Shown: one piece after another, positions 53,761-61,972 of the stretch | Position numbering within the stretch: position 1 is the first letter of the stretch | How the letters are laid out: each line of letters begins with the position of its first letter | Source of the DNA: Candidatus Dojkabacteria bacterium | Lineage (GTDB): Bacteria; Patescibacteriota; Dojkabacteria; B142; WJKM01 | Direction: 5' to 3' | NCBI GenBank assembly: GCA_014729085.1 | Contig: WJKM01000009.1 | Span: 1 to 61,972, forward strand | DNA: 61,972 bases | Notes under the pieces: model-generated | Told to the model about the DNA's origin: nothing | The model's input: the letters and a program-made list of their open reading frames with translations, nothing else | Databases searched by the model: none | Translations under genes and position numbers: made by a program

Positions 53761-53829
53761 CACTACTTAAATCCTCAATGTTCCTCATTCGCTGCTCTTT
53801 CACCACCGAAAGAGGGTAAAAAAGTAGTG
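53761..53829 (+). other. Structured 5' UTR hairpin of mraZ
   Basis: CACTACTT (53761-53768) pairs with AAGTAGTG (53822-53829), enclosing CTCTTTC/GAAAGAG (53795-53801 with 53808-53814) whose loop ACCACC is part of TCACCACC. It can also pair with the GGTGGTGA of the transcript's 5' end. There is no T-run, so it is not a standard terminator. Confidence 0.5.
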
Positions 53830-53860
53830 AGCTGCCTAGATAACATTAGTAAATCACAAA

Positions 53861-54289
53861 ATGTTGATAGGCGAGTATAAAGGAAAACTAACTGAAAAAA
53901 ATAGAATAGCAATACCAAAGAAGTTTAGAGTTAAGTTAGAAGATAAGATATATATAACAAGAGGATATGAAAGATGTTTAATCGTACTAGATGAAAATCG
54001 ATGGAATAATCTAATTAAAAATATAGAAATAAAACCTTTTTTAAATAGATCAGTCAGAGATACGAAGCGATTTATTTTGGGAGGAGCTGAGGAAATTAAT
54101 TGGGACTCGCAAGGAAGGTTTGTAATACCAGAAAGTTTGACGACTTATGCTGAAATAGAAAAAGAAGTCATTTTTGTTGGAATTTCAGATTGGTTGGAAG
54201 TATGGGACAATCAAAAATGGGAAACTAAACTTGCAGACTTAACAGAATCCGCAGGAGAAATAGCAGAAAGGTTAGCAGATAATAATTGA
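53861..54289 (+). CDS. mraZ: Transcriptional regulator and cell-division protein MraZ
   Basis: 142 residues with two SpoVT/AbrB-like halves: GEYKGKLTEKNRIAIPKKFR (about 3-22) and WDSQGRFVIPESLTTYAEI (about 76-94). The conserved DxKGR/AIP-type DNA-binding loops are present. MraZ binds its own promoter in ring-shaped multimers, and the phased boxes upstream fit. It is the first gene of the cluster and is followed by rsmH after 12 nt. Confidence 0.92.
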   Translation: MLIGEYKGKLTEKNRIAIPKKFRVKLEDKIYITRGYERCLIVLDENRWNNLIKNIEIKPFLNRSVRDTKRFILGGAEEINWDSQGRFVIPESLTTYAEIEKEVIFVGISDWLEVWDNQKWETKLADLTESAGEIAERLADNN

Positions 54290-54301
54290 TTTTGAATAGA
54301 T

Positions 54302-55234
54302 ATGAATAAACATATACCAGTTTTATTAGATGAATTAATTAACAAACTAAGCATTAAACCAGGTGATAATATAATTGATGCAACCCTAGGAGGAGGAGGG
54401 CACGCATTAGAAGCGATAGAGCATTTAGATAGGAAAGGGAATTTTGTTGGGATTGATGTAGATAAAAAAGCTATAAATGATTTTGGGGATTTGTTAAAAA
54501 GGAAAGAATATGAATTAGTTCAAGAGAAAATATATTTTAAGGACAAATTGAAAATATATTTAGTAAAAGATAATTTTAGGAATATTAATAATATTATTGA
54601 AAGGATAGGGATTGATGAAGTGAGTGTAATATATGCAGATCTTGGTTTTTCAACAAATCAACTTGAAGAGAATCTGAGTTTTAAGGGTAAAGGAAAACTT
54701 GATTTAAGAATGGACGAAAGTTTACAAGTAACTGCAAGAGATCTGGTGAATGGAATGTATCAAAAAGAACTTGAAGATATCTTTAGGCAATATGCTGATG
54801 AAAAATTAAGTCAGGACATAGCAAAACAGATAATACAAGAACGACAAAATTCAAAAATTACAACAAAGGAGAAACTTAGAGAAATTATTCAAGATGTTGT
54901 ACAAAAGAAACGAAAAGATACCAAACGATTAAATAAAACTGAGCAGAGAATATTTCAGGCATTAAGAATATCAGTAAACGATGAGCTGAATGCATTAAGG
55001 GAATTGTGTGACAAGTCTTTTGATTTATTAAGTGCTGGAGGAAAATTAGGTATCATTTCATTTCATTCGGGTGAAGATAGAATTGTTAAGCATAAAATGA
55101 AGGATTGGGTAAAAAGTGGAAAATGTAAATGGGTTAATGAGCTTATCCGTCCAACGAATCAAGAAATTAAAAAGAATCCAAAATCTCGAAGCGCAAAATT
55201 GAGGATAGTAAGAAAGTCGGGAGACAATAATTAA
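54302..55234 (+). CDS. rsmH: 16S rRNA (cytosine1402-N4)-methyltransferase
   Basis: 310 residues. It begins HIPVLLDELI and has the AdoMet loop DATLGGGGHALEAIEHL (about 24-40), DLGFSTNQLEE (about 118) and LDLRMDES; the helical insert and ending SFHSGEDRIVKHKMKDW, then NPKSRSAKLRI, are typical. It methylates C1402 of 16S rRNA. It is the second gene in the dcw order. Confidence 0.95.
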   Translation: MNKHIPVLLDELINKLSIKPGDNIIDATLGGGGHALEAIEHLDRKGNFVGIDVDKKAINDFGDLLKRKEYELVQEKIYFKDKLKIYLVKDNFRNINNIIERIGIDEVSVIYADLGFSTNQLEENLSFKGKGKLDLRMDESLQVTARDLVNGMYQKELEDIFRQYADEKLSQDIAKQIIQERQNSKITTKEKLREIIQDVVQKKRKDTKRLNKTEQRIFQALRISVNDELNALRELCDKSFDLLSAGGKLGIISFHSGEDRIVKHKMKDWVKSGKCKWVNELIRPTNQEIKKNPKSRSAKLRIVRKSGDNN

Positions 55235-55330
55235 AAGGCAATCATCAAGATCGTATATTATGAAGTAAAAATTGCACAAATAATATAATACTTTGTAAAC
55301 TATTTAATGCACTTTTAACTGTTTTACATT

Positions 55331-55678
55331 GTGAAAAGAAATCTCAGATATTCAAGAGAAAATACAAAGCTGGAATTTAAAGGGCTACCTAAGAAGCTGC
55401 TTTTAATGATCCTGTGGCTTTCTGTAATTTTTATTATTATTCAATTTGCCAAACTGGCAACAGTTGGAAGACTTGGTGTCCAGATATCTGAGATCAAGAA
55501 TGAACAAGAAGAATATGAGCTGAAAAACGAATTGTTAAGGTCTGAGATTAGTGAACTACTTGCAAATTCAAATATGGAAGCTGAGCTTGAAACCGATGGT
55601 AATCTGGAAATTAAGGATATAAGAGTCATTTCAGTTTTGGAAGAAGATACAGATGAAGAATTACTTGCCCAAAGATAA
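55331..55678 (+). CDS. ftsL: FtsL-like septum protein
   Basis: 115 residues from a GTG start. Basic N-terminus, one membrane segment (about 23-43) and a coiled coil (about 50-78, ISEIKNEQEEYELKNELLRS). The layout fits FtsL, which bridges FtsB and the FtsW/FtsI pair, though sequence conservation is low in this family. It lies between rsmH and ftsI, the expected slot, and overlaps the ftsI start by 26 nt. Confidence 0.65.
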   Translation: MKRNLRYSRENTKLEFKGLPKKLLLMILWLSVIFIIIQFAKLATVGRLGVQISEIKNEQEEYELKNELLRSEISELLANSNMEAELETDGNLEIKDIRVISVLEEDTDEELLAQR

Positions 55679-57782
55679 TTTCACTATACTTCGAAAACTT
55701 ATAATTTTTGCCTATTCATTGATTTTCTTTCTGATAGTATTCTTCCTAATACGCTGGCAATTTATTGAGGTAGAGAGTTTTCAGGGTTTAGCGCAAAGTC
55801 GTTACCAAGAACGATCTATTTCCTCAATACGTGGTGATATCATTGGGAGGAATGGAGAAACTCTAGCTTACAGTGCACCTAGATGGAATGTTTTCGCTTA
55901 CATTGGAGATATGCGTGAAGCAGAAGCGAAAACTGCTACTCGAGATCCATTGCAAAGCAGAGAAGAGTTTATTCGGAAAGTTAGTTCTGTCTTGGGAATT
56001 TCGGAAAAAGAACTACGCTTTAGATTAGAATTGTTGTCTTGTACCTTATGGAGCGAGATTGCAGAACAAACTGATAAGGAAAAAAGAAAGGAAATAAAAG
56101 ATATGTATTTGAATTCAAAAAGTGATTTCTATAATGAAGCTACCTCGATCCTTGGAATATCAAGGACAGAATTAGAAAGTAGATTAAGTTATTGTCCGCA
56201 CTGGATAAAAATAGCTTCGAAGGTGGATATTGAAACTAAGCAGAATCTAGAAACCATTCCTAGGGAAGGATTTATTGAAAAAATTCCTTTTGTAGAAAAT
56301 GGGTATAAGGGATATGCTATGTGTTTACTGCAAAGAGAAGATACAAAAGCCTGTGATGAATTAAAAGAAAATAGTTATGAGAAAGATGAGGTCAGAGCTT
56401 ACATTGAAGATAATAAACAGCATGCATATCTAACAGGCTTGAACTATGAGTTTACATCCGAACGTATTTATCCAGAAAAGGAATTAGCATCACATGTTAT
56501 AGGCTTTTTAGGAAAGGATCTAAATGCAAATGATATCGGAAGAGGAGGAGTGGAACAGAAATACAATGGAATATTAGAACCTCAAGAGGGTTTTATTGCT
56601 GGAGAGACAGATGGTTATGGAAATTTAATTGCTATTTCAGATAGTATTTCTATTGATGCAAAACGAGGTAGTAGTATTAAACTTACTATTGATAAAAATA
56701 TTCAAAAAATAATTGAGAAAAAGATAGAGGAAGGGGTTAATAAGTATGAGGCGATCTCAGGATCAATAATTGTTTTGGATCCTAAAACTGGTGAGATACT
56801 GGGTCTTGCAAATTACCCAACTTATAACCCGGAAAAATATTTTGAGGTGGAAGATTCCTCAGTATTTACAAATAGGACAATCAGTATTCCTTATGAAGTA
56901 GGTTCAGTTGCAAAAGTATTTACTTTGTCTGCTGCAATTGAGGAAATGGATATTAAGGGAGATGAAATTGTTATTGATGGTCATGAAGGCTGTACAATAA
57001 TACATGCTTCTGAGGATGAATATGACTTTAGAGAGATCTGTACTTTCGATAAGAAACCTCAAGGCCCTTTGACTCTTACTGAAGCATTAATTAAATCAGA
57101 TAATCTTGCATTTGTAGAACTGGGTACAAGACTTGGTAAAAAAAGACTTCATAAATATCTATCTCAATTTGGTGTGGGCAAGATGACCTCTGTTGATTTG
57201 AGTGGCGAATCAATTGGTTACCTTCCCAAACTTGACAACGATTATGCATGGCATCCTGTAGATGTAGCTGTTTTTTCCTATGGACATGGATATCAACTTA
57301 ACATGCTTCAGATAACTCGGGGAATTGCTACTATTCCAAATAAAGGATGGTTAATGCAACCATACATAGTTTCGGAAATTATTAATGAATATGAACAAAC
57401 AAAGAAATTTGAGCCGATTCCAATTAGAAAAATTGTATCTGATGAAACAACCCGTAAGGTAAAAATCATAATGGAAGAATTGTTTATTAGGCATACGGAA
57501 AGAGATTATAAATATTTACAGAAATATCAGATAGCATCCAAGTCTGGAACTGCATTAATTCCATATAAAGATAAGCCCGGCTATTCTTCTGATGTAAACG
57601 TTACATATATTGGTTTTGATTCAAGTGAAGAGGCAAAATTTATTATGGCTGTAAAGTTAGAGGCACCACAAGCGGTAGAGAAACTTTCCTTCTATTCTGC
57701 AAGACCCCTATGGCTCGAAACATTTGATGAATTAAAGGGTTCTTTGAGAATTGAACCAAAAAATGATGAAGATACACAATAG
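55653..57782 (+). CDS. ftsI: Penicillin-binding protein (FtsI/PBP2-type transpeptidase)
   Basis: 709 residues. A membrane segment (about 15-33) is followed by the dimerisation domain with RSISSIRGDIIGRNGETLA and then the transpeptidase with SxxK Ser418-Val-Ala-Lys421, SxN Ser482-Asp-Asn484 and the KSG variant of KTG at 630-632. The N-terminal domain holds two related repeats (VLGISEKELRFRL and ILGISRTELESRL). It cross-links peptidoglycan at the septum. Start overlaps ftsL. Confidence 0.9.
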   Translation: MKNYLPKDNFTILRKLIIFAYSLIFFLIVFFLIRWQFIEVESFQGLAQSRYQERSISSIRGDIIGRNGETLAYSAPRWNVFAYIGDMREAEAKTATRDPLQSREEFIRKVSSVLGISEKELRFRLELLSCTLWSEIAEQTDKEKRKEIKDMYLNSKSDFYNEATSILGISRTELESRLSYCPHWIKIASKVDIETKQNLETIPREGFIEKIPFVENGYKGYAMCLLQREDTKACDELKENSYEKDEVRAYIEDNKQHAYLTGLNYEFTSERIYPEKELASHVIGFLGKDLNANDIGRGGVEQKYNGILEPQEGFIAGETDGYGNLIAISDSISIDAKRGSSIKLTIDKNIQKIIEKKIEEGVNKYEAISGSIIVLDPKTGEILGLANYPTYNPEKYFEVEDSSVFTNRTISIPYEVGSVAKVFTLSAAIEEMDIKGDEIVIDGHEGCTIIHASEDEYDFREICTFDKKPQGPLTLTEALIKSDNLAFVELGTRLGKKRLHKYLSQFGVGKMTSVDLSGESIGYLPKLDNDYAWHPVDVAVFSYGHGYQLNMLQITRGIATIPNKGWLMQPYIVSEIINEYEQTKKFEPIPIRKIVSDETTRKVKIIMEELFIRHTERDYKYLQKYQIASKSGTALIPYKDKPGYSSDVNVTYIGFDSSEEAKFIMAVKLEAPQAVEKLSFYSARPLWLETFDELKGSLRIEPKNDEDTQ

Positions 57783-57900
57783 TTTTAATTCAGTTATATG
57801 ATATTGCTTAAGTAAAATTTATAAGATTCTTTGTGATCTTGATTCTTTTAATCGTTATACCTACTGTATATTAATTTATATCAATTTAATTAATCTAATT

Positions 57901-59184
57901 ATGTCAAAATTTACTATAAACGGTGGAAATCCATTAGAGGGGGAGATAAAAGCTGCAGGTAATAAAAATGCTGTACTAAAAATGATTCCAGCAACATTGT
58001 TGACCAGTGAGCCAGTTACATTGACTAATGTTCCCGCGATAACTGATGTTAGGGTGATGCTTAGAATAATGGAAAAATTGGGAACAAAAATCACTTATAA
58101 AAATAAAGGAAGAACAATTATATTAGAGACTCCTAAAATAAAAACGACTAAAATCGATAAAACTGAAGCTAAAAAAATTCGAGCTTCAAACATGCTTCTT
58201 GGCCCAATGCTGGCAAGGGAAGGAAAAGTAACAAATGTTTTTCCGGGAGGAGACAAGATTGGTCCCAGAGAAATGACAGCTCATTTTGATGTATTAATAA
58301 AATTAGGAGCACAATTTTCAAATAAAAACGGAACTTATACTTTAAAAGGTAAATTAAAAGGTACTAAAATTCATCTATATGAACCGAGTGTTACTGCAAC
58401 CGAGAATGCAATATTGGCTTCTGTTATTGTTGAAGGTGAGACTTATATTTACAATGCTGCTTGTGAACCTCATGTGCAAGAACTTTGCAGAATGTTAAAC
58501 CAAATGGGAGCAAATATTTCTGGTATTGGTACAAATAGATTAAAAATAAAGGGTGTGAAAAAGTTACATGGAACAAGATTCAAAGTTCCCCCAGATTTTA
58601 TTTATGTTGCAACTTTTATTATTCTGGCTGTAATAACTAATGGGGAGATATTAATTAAAGATGTAGCTCATGAAGATTTAAAAACTATTCTATATTTTCT
58701 AAGCAAATTAGGAGTAAAAACTCAGAAAAAAGGGAATGATATTCTGGTACCAAAAAATCAAGAATTAATATTACAAGATCCAATTTGGGGTAGGACTAAA
58801 GGATTTTATTCTCAGCCATGGCCATGTTTTCCTACTGATTTAATGAGTATGTCAATTATTTTGGCCACACAGTCAGAAGGCTCTCTATTGTTTTTTGAGA
58901 AAATGTATCCAGGGCGAATGTTTTTTGCAAATTATCTTAATGGTATGGGTGCGAATATTATACTTGCAGATCCGCATCGAATTGTTGTTAATGGAAAAAC
59001 CGAACTTAAAGGTCTTAAAGGTTTGCAAGCTCCAGATTTACGGGCTGGTATGGCATATGTTGCTGCAGCTTTATGTGCAAAAGGAAAAACCATAATTCAT
59101 GGTGTTGAGCATATTTATAGGGGGTATCCTAAAATAGACAGGGTGCTTAGAAAATTAGGGGCAGATATTCATAGAGAAGGTTAA
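57901..59184 (+). CDS. murA: UDP-N-acetylglucosamine 1-carboxyvinyltransferase
   Basis: 427 residues with the duplicated EPT-transferase fold. N-terminal AGNKNAVLKMIPATLLT (Lys22-Asn23 pair), the loop PGGDKIGPREMTAHFD with Asp118 at the usual catalytic Cys position, ATENAILASV and the C-terminal AGMAYVAAALCAKGKT are all as expected. It makes UDP-GlcNAc-enolpyruvate, the first step to muramic acid. Asp in place of Cys is known to give fosfomycin-insensitive MurA. Confidence 0.94.
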   Translation: MSKFTINGGNPLEGEIKAAGNKNAVLKMIPATLLTSEPVTLTNVPAITDVRVMLRIMEKLGTKITYKNKGRTIILETPKIKTTKIDKTEAKKIRASNMLLGPMLAREGKVTNVFPGGDKIGPREMTAHFDVLIKLGAQFSNKNGTYTLKGKLKGTKIHLYEPSVTATENAILASVIVEGETYIYNAACEPHVQELCRMLNQMGANISGIGTNRLKIKGVKKLHGTRFKVPPDFIYVATFIILAVITNGEILIKDVAHEDLKTILYFLSKLGVKTQKKGNDILVPKNQELILQDPIWGRTKGFYSQPWPCFPTDLMSMSIILATQSEGSLLFFEKMYPGRMFFANYLNGMGANIILADPHRIVVNGKTELKGLKGLQAPDLRAGMAYVAAALCAKGKTIIHGVEHIYRGYPKIDRVLRKLGADIHREG

Positions 59185-59234
59185 ATTATCTTGGTGTATA
59201 ATCAACTAGAGTAATCACTTGTAAAGATAGAAAT

Positions 59235-59990
59235 ATGAACTTTTTTCGTTCTCTTTTAAAACGCATACTCCTAACCCTTGCAAAATCAGCTATAAAAAAA
59301 CATTCGATTGAATTTGTTGTTGTAGTTGGGTGGTATGGTACCAACTTGGTTAGAGAGGGCATATATGAGCTTTTATCCGACAAATTTACTGTCAGGAGAA
59401 ATACGGATAATATTTGGTGGGATCTTTCTATCCCCTTAGTAATATTGGGATATGAAGATAAAAGATATAATCCACTGCAGTGGTTTCTCATGATTGTTCG
59501 CTCCTGCTCAGCGTTATTAATCAATAGTCCAAATCCTCATAAGATCGTATTAAACATTAACTTAGCGGATGAAGATACTTCTGAATATTGGAGTAAAATT
59601 GTGGTCCCTGAAATTGTTGTGGTTACTAGCTATAAAAAGAAACGTAGTTTCCTGATTCACAAGTTGATCCGGAAATCTAAAGCATATGAGGGAAAAATAG
59701 TTATCTCAGATAAAATATCCTCTAAAGAGTTATCAAAATATCCTAAGTTTGGTTATAGATATAAAAAGAGAAAGGAGATAAAAACACCTAAGAAAACATA
59801 TAAAATAAAAAGTAAGATTCAACCAATATATCTGGAAATCTTTGCTCCAATTATTGCCGTTGCAGAATATTATCAAGTAAAAGAAGAAGAGATAGTTGAT
59901 TCATTGATTAAATTGAATATTGTAGACAAGATAACGCAAAAAATGAAGCATGCGATTGGTATACAGTATAAATCCCAAGATAATTTATAA
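59235..59990 (+). CDS. MurF-like Mur-ligase remnant without P-loop
   Basis: 251 residues. The segment VVVVGWYGTNLVREGIYELL (about 28-47) sits where Mur ligases have GITGSxGKTSTKE; the Lys is Thr36 and the following Thr Asn37, so ATP cannot bind in the usual way. NTDNIWWDLSIPLVILG then follows like the MurF NxNNxxGLPLxLL region, and PEIVVVTS resembles P-x-I-x-V-I-T-N. It is much shorter than MurF (about 450) and lacks the N- and C-terminal domains. Encoded between murA and murE. Confidence 0.5.
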   Translation: MNFFRSLLKRILLTLAKSAIKKHSIEFVVVVGWYGTNLVREGIYELLSDKFTVRRNTDNIWWDLSIPLVILGYEDKRYNPLQWFLMIVRSCSALLINSPNPHKIVLNINLADEDTSEYWSKIVVPEIVVVTSYKKKRSFLIHKLIRKSKAYEGKIVISDKISSKELSKYPKFGYRYKKRKEIKTPKKTYKIKSKIQPIYLEIFAPIIAVAEYYQVKEEEIVDSLIKLNIVDKITQKMKHAIGIQYKSQDNL

Positions 59991-60000
59991 GAATTTTTTT

Positions 60001-60576
60001 ATGTCCCTTTCGAGGAAAGAACAAGAAAAAATTGCAAAAAAAGAGAAATTGACCAAAAAAGACTATGAAACCATATATATTTCTTATCATAATAGAATTT
60101 TTAATTTCATTAATTCACGTGTTACTAATAAGGAAGATGCTGAAGATTTAACATCTCTTGTTTTTGAAAGAGTTATGGGAAATCTCCAGGATTTTCAGTG
60201 GCAGGGAGTTTCCATCACATCTTGGGTTTATAGAATAGCTAGGAATGCTATTATTGACTATTATCGTCAAAATAGTGATCGTAAAAAAGATTCCTCTATA
60301 GAACAAATTGGTGATTTCTTAGAAAGTAAAGAAGAAAAGATTGATAAAGTATTAATTGATGGGGAAATGGAAAAGGCTTTGTACAATTCAATGAGAGAAT
60401 TTAAGGATGAAGACCAGTATTTACTATACTATAAATTTTTTGAAGAATTATCGAATAAAGAGATTTCCGAAATAACCGGGTTAACAGAAACTAATGTAGG
60501 GACTAGACTTCATAGATTAAGAAAAAAAATAAAAAAAACCCTGAGAAAAAGTTCAAAAAACAAAATTTCAAAATAG
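60001..60576 (+). CDS. ECF-type RNA polymerase sigma factor
   Basis: About 191 residues from the ATG at 60001 (an ATG at 59950 overlaps the previous gene). Region 2 appears as YISYHNRIFNFINSRVTNKE, AEDLTSLVFERVM and WVYRIARNAIIDYYR; region 4 as LYYKFFEELSNKEISEITG, then TETNVGTRLHRLRKKIKK. There is no visible anti-sigma partner next to it; the murF-like and mur genes flank it. Its regulon is unknown. Confidence 0.85.
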   Translation: MSLSRKEQEKIAKKEKLTKKDYETIYISYHNRIFNFINSRVTNKEDAEDLTSLVFERVMGNLQDFQWQGVSITSWVYRIARNAIIDYYRQNSDRKKDSSIEQIGDFLESKEEKIDKVLIDGEMEKALYNSMREFKDEDQYLLYYKFFEELSNKEISEITGLTETNVGTRLHRLRKKIKKTLRKSSKNKISK

Positions 60577-60585
60577 CAATTAACC

Positions 60586-61932
60586 ATGTTCCAAAAAATA
60601 AAAAATTTTTATCATCTTATACAATCTTTGTTAGTAAATCTTTACTATGGCTTTCCTGCACGAAAAATGACTATTATTGGAGTAACTGGCACGGATGGGA
60701 AAACTACCACTACAAGTATGATTTACCAAATACTCTCTCAGAATGGTTTTAATAGTGCAATGATTTCGACAATTCTTGCAAAGACGAAAAAGGAGGTTTT
60801 TGATACCGGTCTTCATATTACTACTCCCGAACCTTGGGATTTACCAAGGATTTTATCTAAATTTGAGAAATCAGGAGTCACCCATGTAGTTATTGAATCA
60901 ACTTCTTCTGGACTTGATCAAAACAGATTATTTGGAATTAGCTATGATTCTGTAATTATTACTAATATTGGATCTGACCATTTGGATTACCATAAAACTT
61001 GGAAAAATTATGCAAAAGCTAAATTTAAAATTGTAAAAAAAACACAGACTGAAGGTTTAGTTGTATTGAACAAAGATCATAAAAGCAAACGCTGGCTGAA
61101 TAACCAAATTAGTAAAATAAAGCAAAATATAAAAATTAAATGGTTTTCAATTAATGAGCTTGAAGATATTACCCACTCTATTGAGGGTATTAAGTTTAGA
61201 TACCAAGCTACTGATTTTAAAATCCCAATAATTGGAGAATATAATTTTAGTAATGCTTTAGGAGTAATAAAATTGGCTGAACGGTATCTCGAGTTAGATC
61301 AAATTGCAAACTCATTGCAGAAATTCAAAACTCCTTTAGGTAGAATGCAGATTATGCAGAAAGAACCGGTTCGCGTAATTATTGATTTTGCACATACTCC
61401 TTCTAGCTTGGAGGAAGCGCTGAGTTCAGTACAAGATATAAAAACATCAAAGGATACCAGAATTATCTGTGTTTTTGGATGCGCAGGTGAAAGAGATCCT
61501 GAAAGAAGAAAAATGGGTGCGGTTTCTACTAGGATGGCAGATATAACAGTAGTAACACTTGAAGATCCTAGAACTGAGGTATTACGAGATATTAATAATG
61601 AAATTATCGAACATGGGAAAAAGGAAGGCGGAAAGCTTAGAAAACGATTTTCATCCCATCAGCAATTCAGTCATTATATAAATAATAAAATGCATGTAAG
61701 AAAAGGTGATATTTTTTCTTTCGATTATGAAAATATTCAAAATAGAAAGGATGCAATTGATTTCGCTCTTAAAATAGCACTAAAAAATGATATTGTTTTT
61801 ATTACAGGAAAAGGTCATGAACAAAGTTTGGCAATAGGATCACCTATTATTGAGTATGAATACAACGATCAAGATACTGTAAAAGAATTATTAAAGAAAA
61901 AAACTAGCTCTGTAATAGTAATACAGAGCTAG
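60586..61932 (+). CDS. murE: Mur ligase (MurE-like), short N-terminus
   Basis: 448 residues. The ATP loop GVTGTDGKTTTTSM (about 33-46) and the middle-domain motif NIGSDHLDYHKTW are followed by the C-terminal DFAHTPSSLEEAL, CVFGCAGERDPERR, EDPRTE and ITGKGHEQS segments, characteristic of MurE. The usual N-terminal UDP-binding domain of about 90 residues is reduced to about 30. EDPRTE keeps the Arg of the meso-diaminopimelate-type DNPR motif, but substrate choice is not certain. Stop overlaps a hairpin. Confidence 0.85.
   Translation: MFQKIKNFYHLIQSLLVNLYYGFPARKMTIIGVTGTDGKTTTTSMIYQILSQNGFNSAMISTILAKTKKEVFDTGLHITTPEPWDLPRILSKFEKSGVTHVVIESTSSGLDQNRLFGISYDSVIITNIGSDHLDYHKTWKNYAKAKFKIVKKTQTEGLVVLNKDHKSKRWLNNQISKIKQNIKIKWFSINELEDITHSIEGIKFRYQATDFKIPIIGEYNFSNALGVIKLAERYLELDQIANSLQKFKTPLGRMQIMQKEPVRVIIDFAHTPSSLEEALSSVQDIKTSKDTRIICVFGCAGERDPERRKMGAVSTRMADITVVTLEDPRTEVLRDINNEIIEHGKKEGGKLRKRFSSHQQFSHYINNKMHVRKGDIFSFDYENIQNRKDAIDFALKIALKNDIVFITGKGHEQSLAIGSPIIEYEYNDQDTVKELLKKKTSSVIVIQS
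61896..61932 (-). terminator. Minus-strand terminator overlapping the murE end
   Basis: CTAGCTCTGTA (61904-61914) and TACAGAGCTAG (61922-61932) form a perfect 11-bp stem. On the minus strand it is followed by TTTTTTTCTTT; on the plus strand only A-tracts follow. It likely ends a minus-strand gene beyond the right edge. Confidence 0.75.
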
Positions 61933-61972
61933 TAAAAAATTTATGTTAGTTAGTGATTATTCTTTCTTTTTT

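Noticed and set aside
61904-61932. Terminator of murE on the plus strand
   Set aside because: The stem is within the last murE codons and no T-run follows on the plus strand; it fits a minus-strand terminator.
1-61972. CRISPR arrays, insertion sequences or prophage genes
   Set aside because: No regularly spaced direct repeats, transposase, integrase or phage structural genes were seen; only protein-level repeats in surface genes.

Overview
The window is AT-rich bacterial DNA with compact, mostly single-copy genes. It looks like a member of the Candidate Phyla Radiation (Patescibacteria), possibly near Dojkabacteria or Microgenomates; this is inference from gene content and was not tested by phylogeny. 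Supporting signs are the many large surface proteins of unknown family, an archaeal-type NadM, a pared-down dcw cluster, a gamma-alpha fused 2-oxoacid:ferredoxin oxidoreductase next to a flavodoxin, and few Shine-Dalgarno sequences. TGA is used as a normal stop, so the UGA=Gly code of Gracilibacteria and Absconditabacteria does not apply.

Layout. 1-2050: a 5'-truncated LysM-type protein and an Asp-rich EF-hand-like protein, each followed by a near-identical terminator. 2282-5506: flavodoxin, a 49-residue coupled ORF, and korA/korB. 5600-10463: two membrane-anchored surface proteins sharing a Trp/Cys repeat I do not recognise, with dockerin-like modules and, in the larger one, two discoidin-like domains. 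10470-14076: a T-box leader, an aspartyl-tRNA synthetase fused to a YbaK-type domain, and miaB. 14086-17568 (minus): nadM, Nudix, unknown, gltX. 18164-28618: CAP-domain protein, membrane protein, thpR, a sortase-like protein lacking catalytic residues, secA, VanW, a decayed FG-GAP gene, ssb, and a cohesin-like protein. 28741-31809: AI-2E-family permease, cupin, MFS, MGMT-like. 31819-35231: a Cys-regulated region with cysteine synthase, cysS and a HAD phosphatase. 35256-47036 (mostly minus): unknown and secreted proteins, prs, an operon of unknown enzyme with an odd tRNA, a zincin, a GT4 glycosyltransferase and clpC with a CIRCE operator. 47252-51956: a frameshifted HExxH protein, then a Met-regulated region with a second unknown enzyme and metG. 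52014-53359: a frameshifted SLH protein. 53626-61932: the dcw cluster mraZ-rsmH-ftsL-ftsI-murA-(MurF-like)-sigma-murE.

The most striking content is regulatory. Two places carry tandem (double) ribosome-mediated attenuators. Upstream of cysteine synthase and cysS there are two successive leader peptides rich in Cys codons. Upstream of an ATP-grasp-like gene and metG there are two successive leader peptides rich in Met codons. Each leader is followed by mutually exclusive antiterminator and terminator hairpins; three of the four show the full 1:2, 2:3, 3:4 logic of the enterobacterial trp leader, and the second Cys leader is weaker. For both pairs the first leader start codon lies only about 9 nt after a -10 box, so those mRNAs are probably nearly leaderless. 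A fifth attenuator on the minus strand (leader with two His codons) precedes a diverged paralogue of the Met-controlled gene, which is followed by an atypical tRNA with the G-1/C73 signature of tRNA-His. With the T-box of aspS, four of the amino-acid or tRNA-related transcription units appear to be controlled by premature termination; gltX shows only a plain promoter. CIRCE (clpC) and 10-bp-phased MraZ boxes (mraZ) are also visible.
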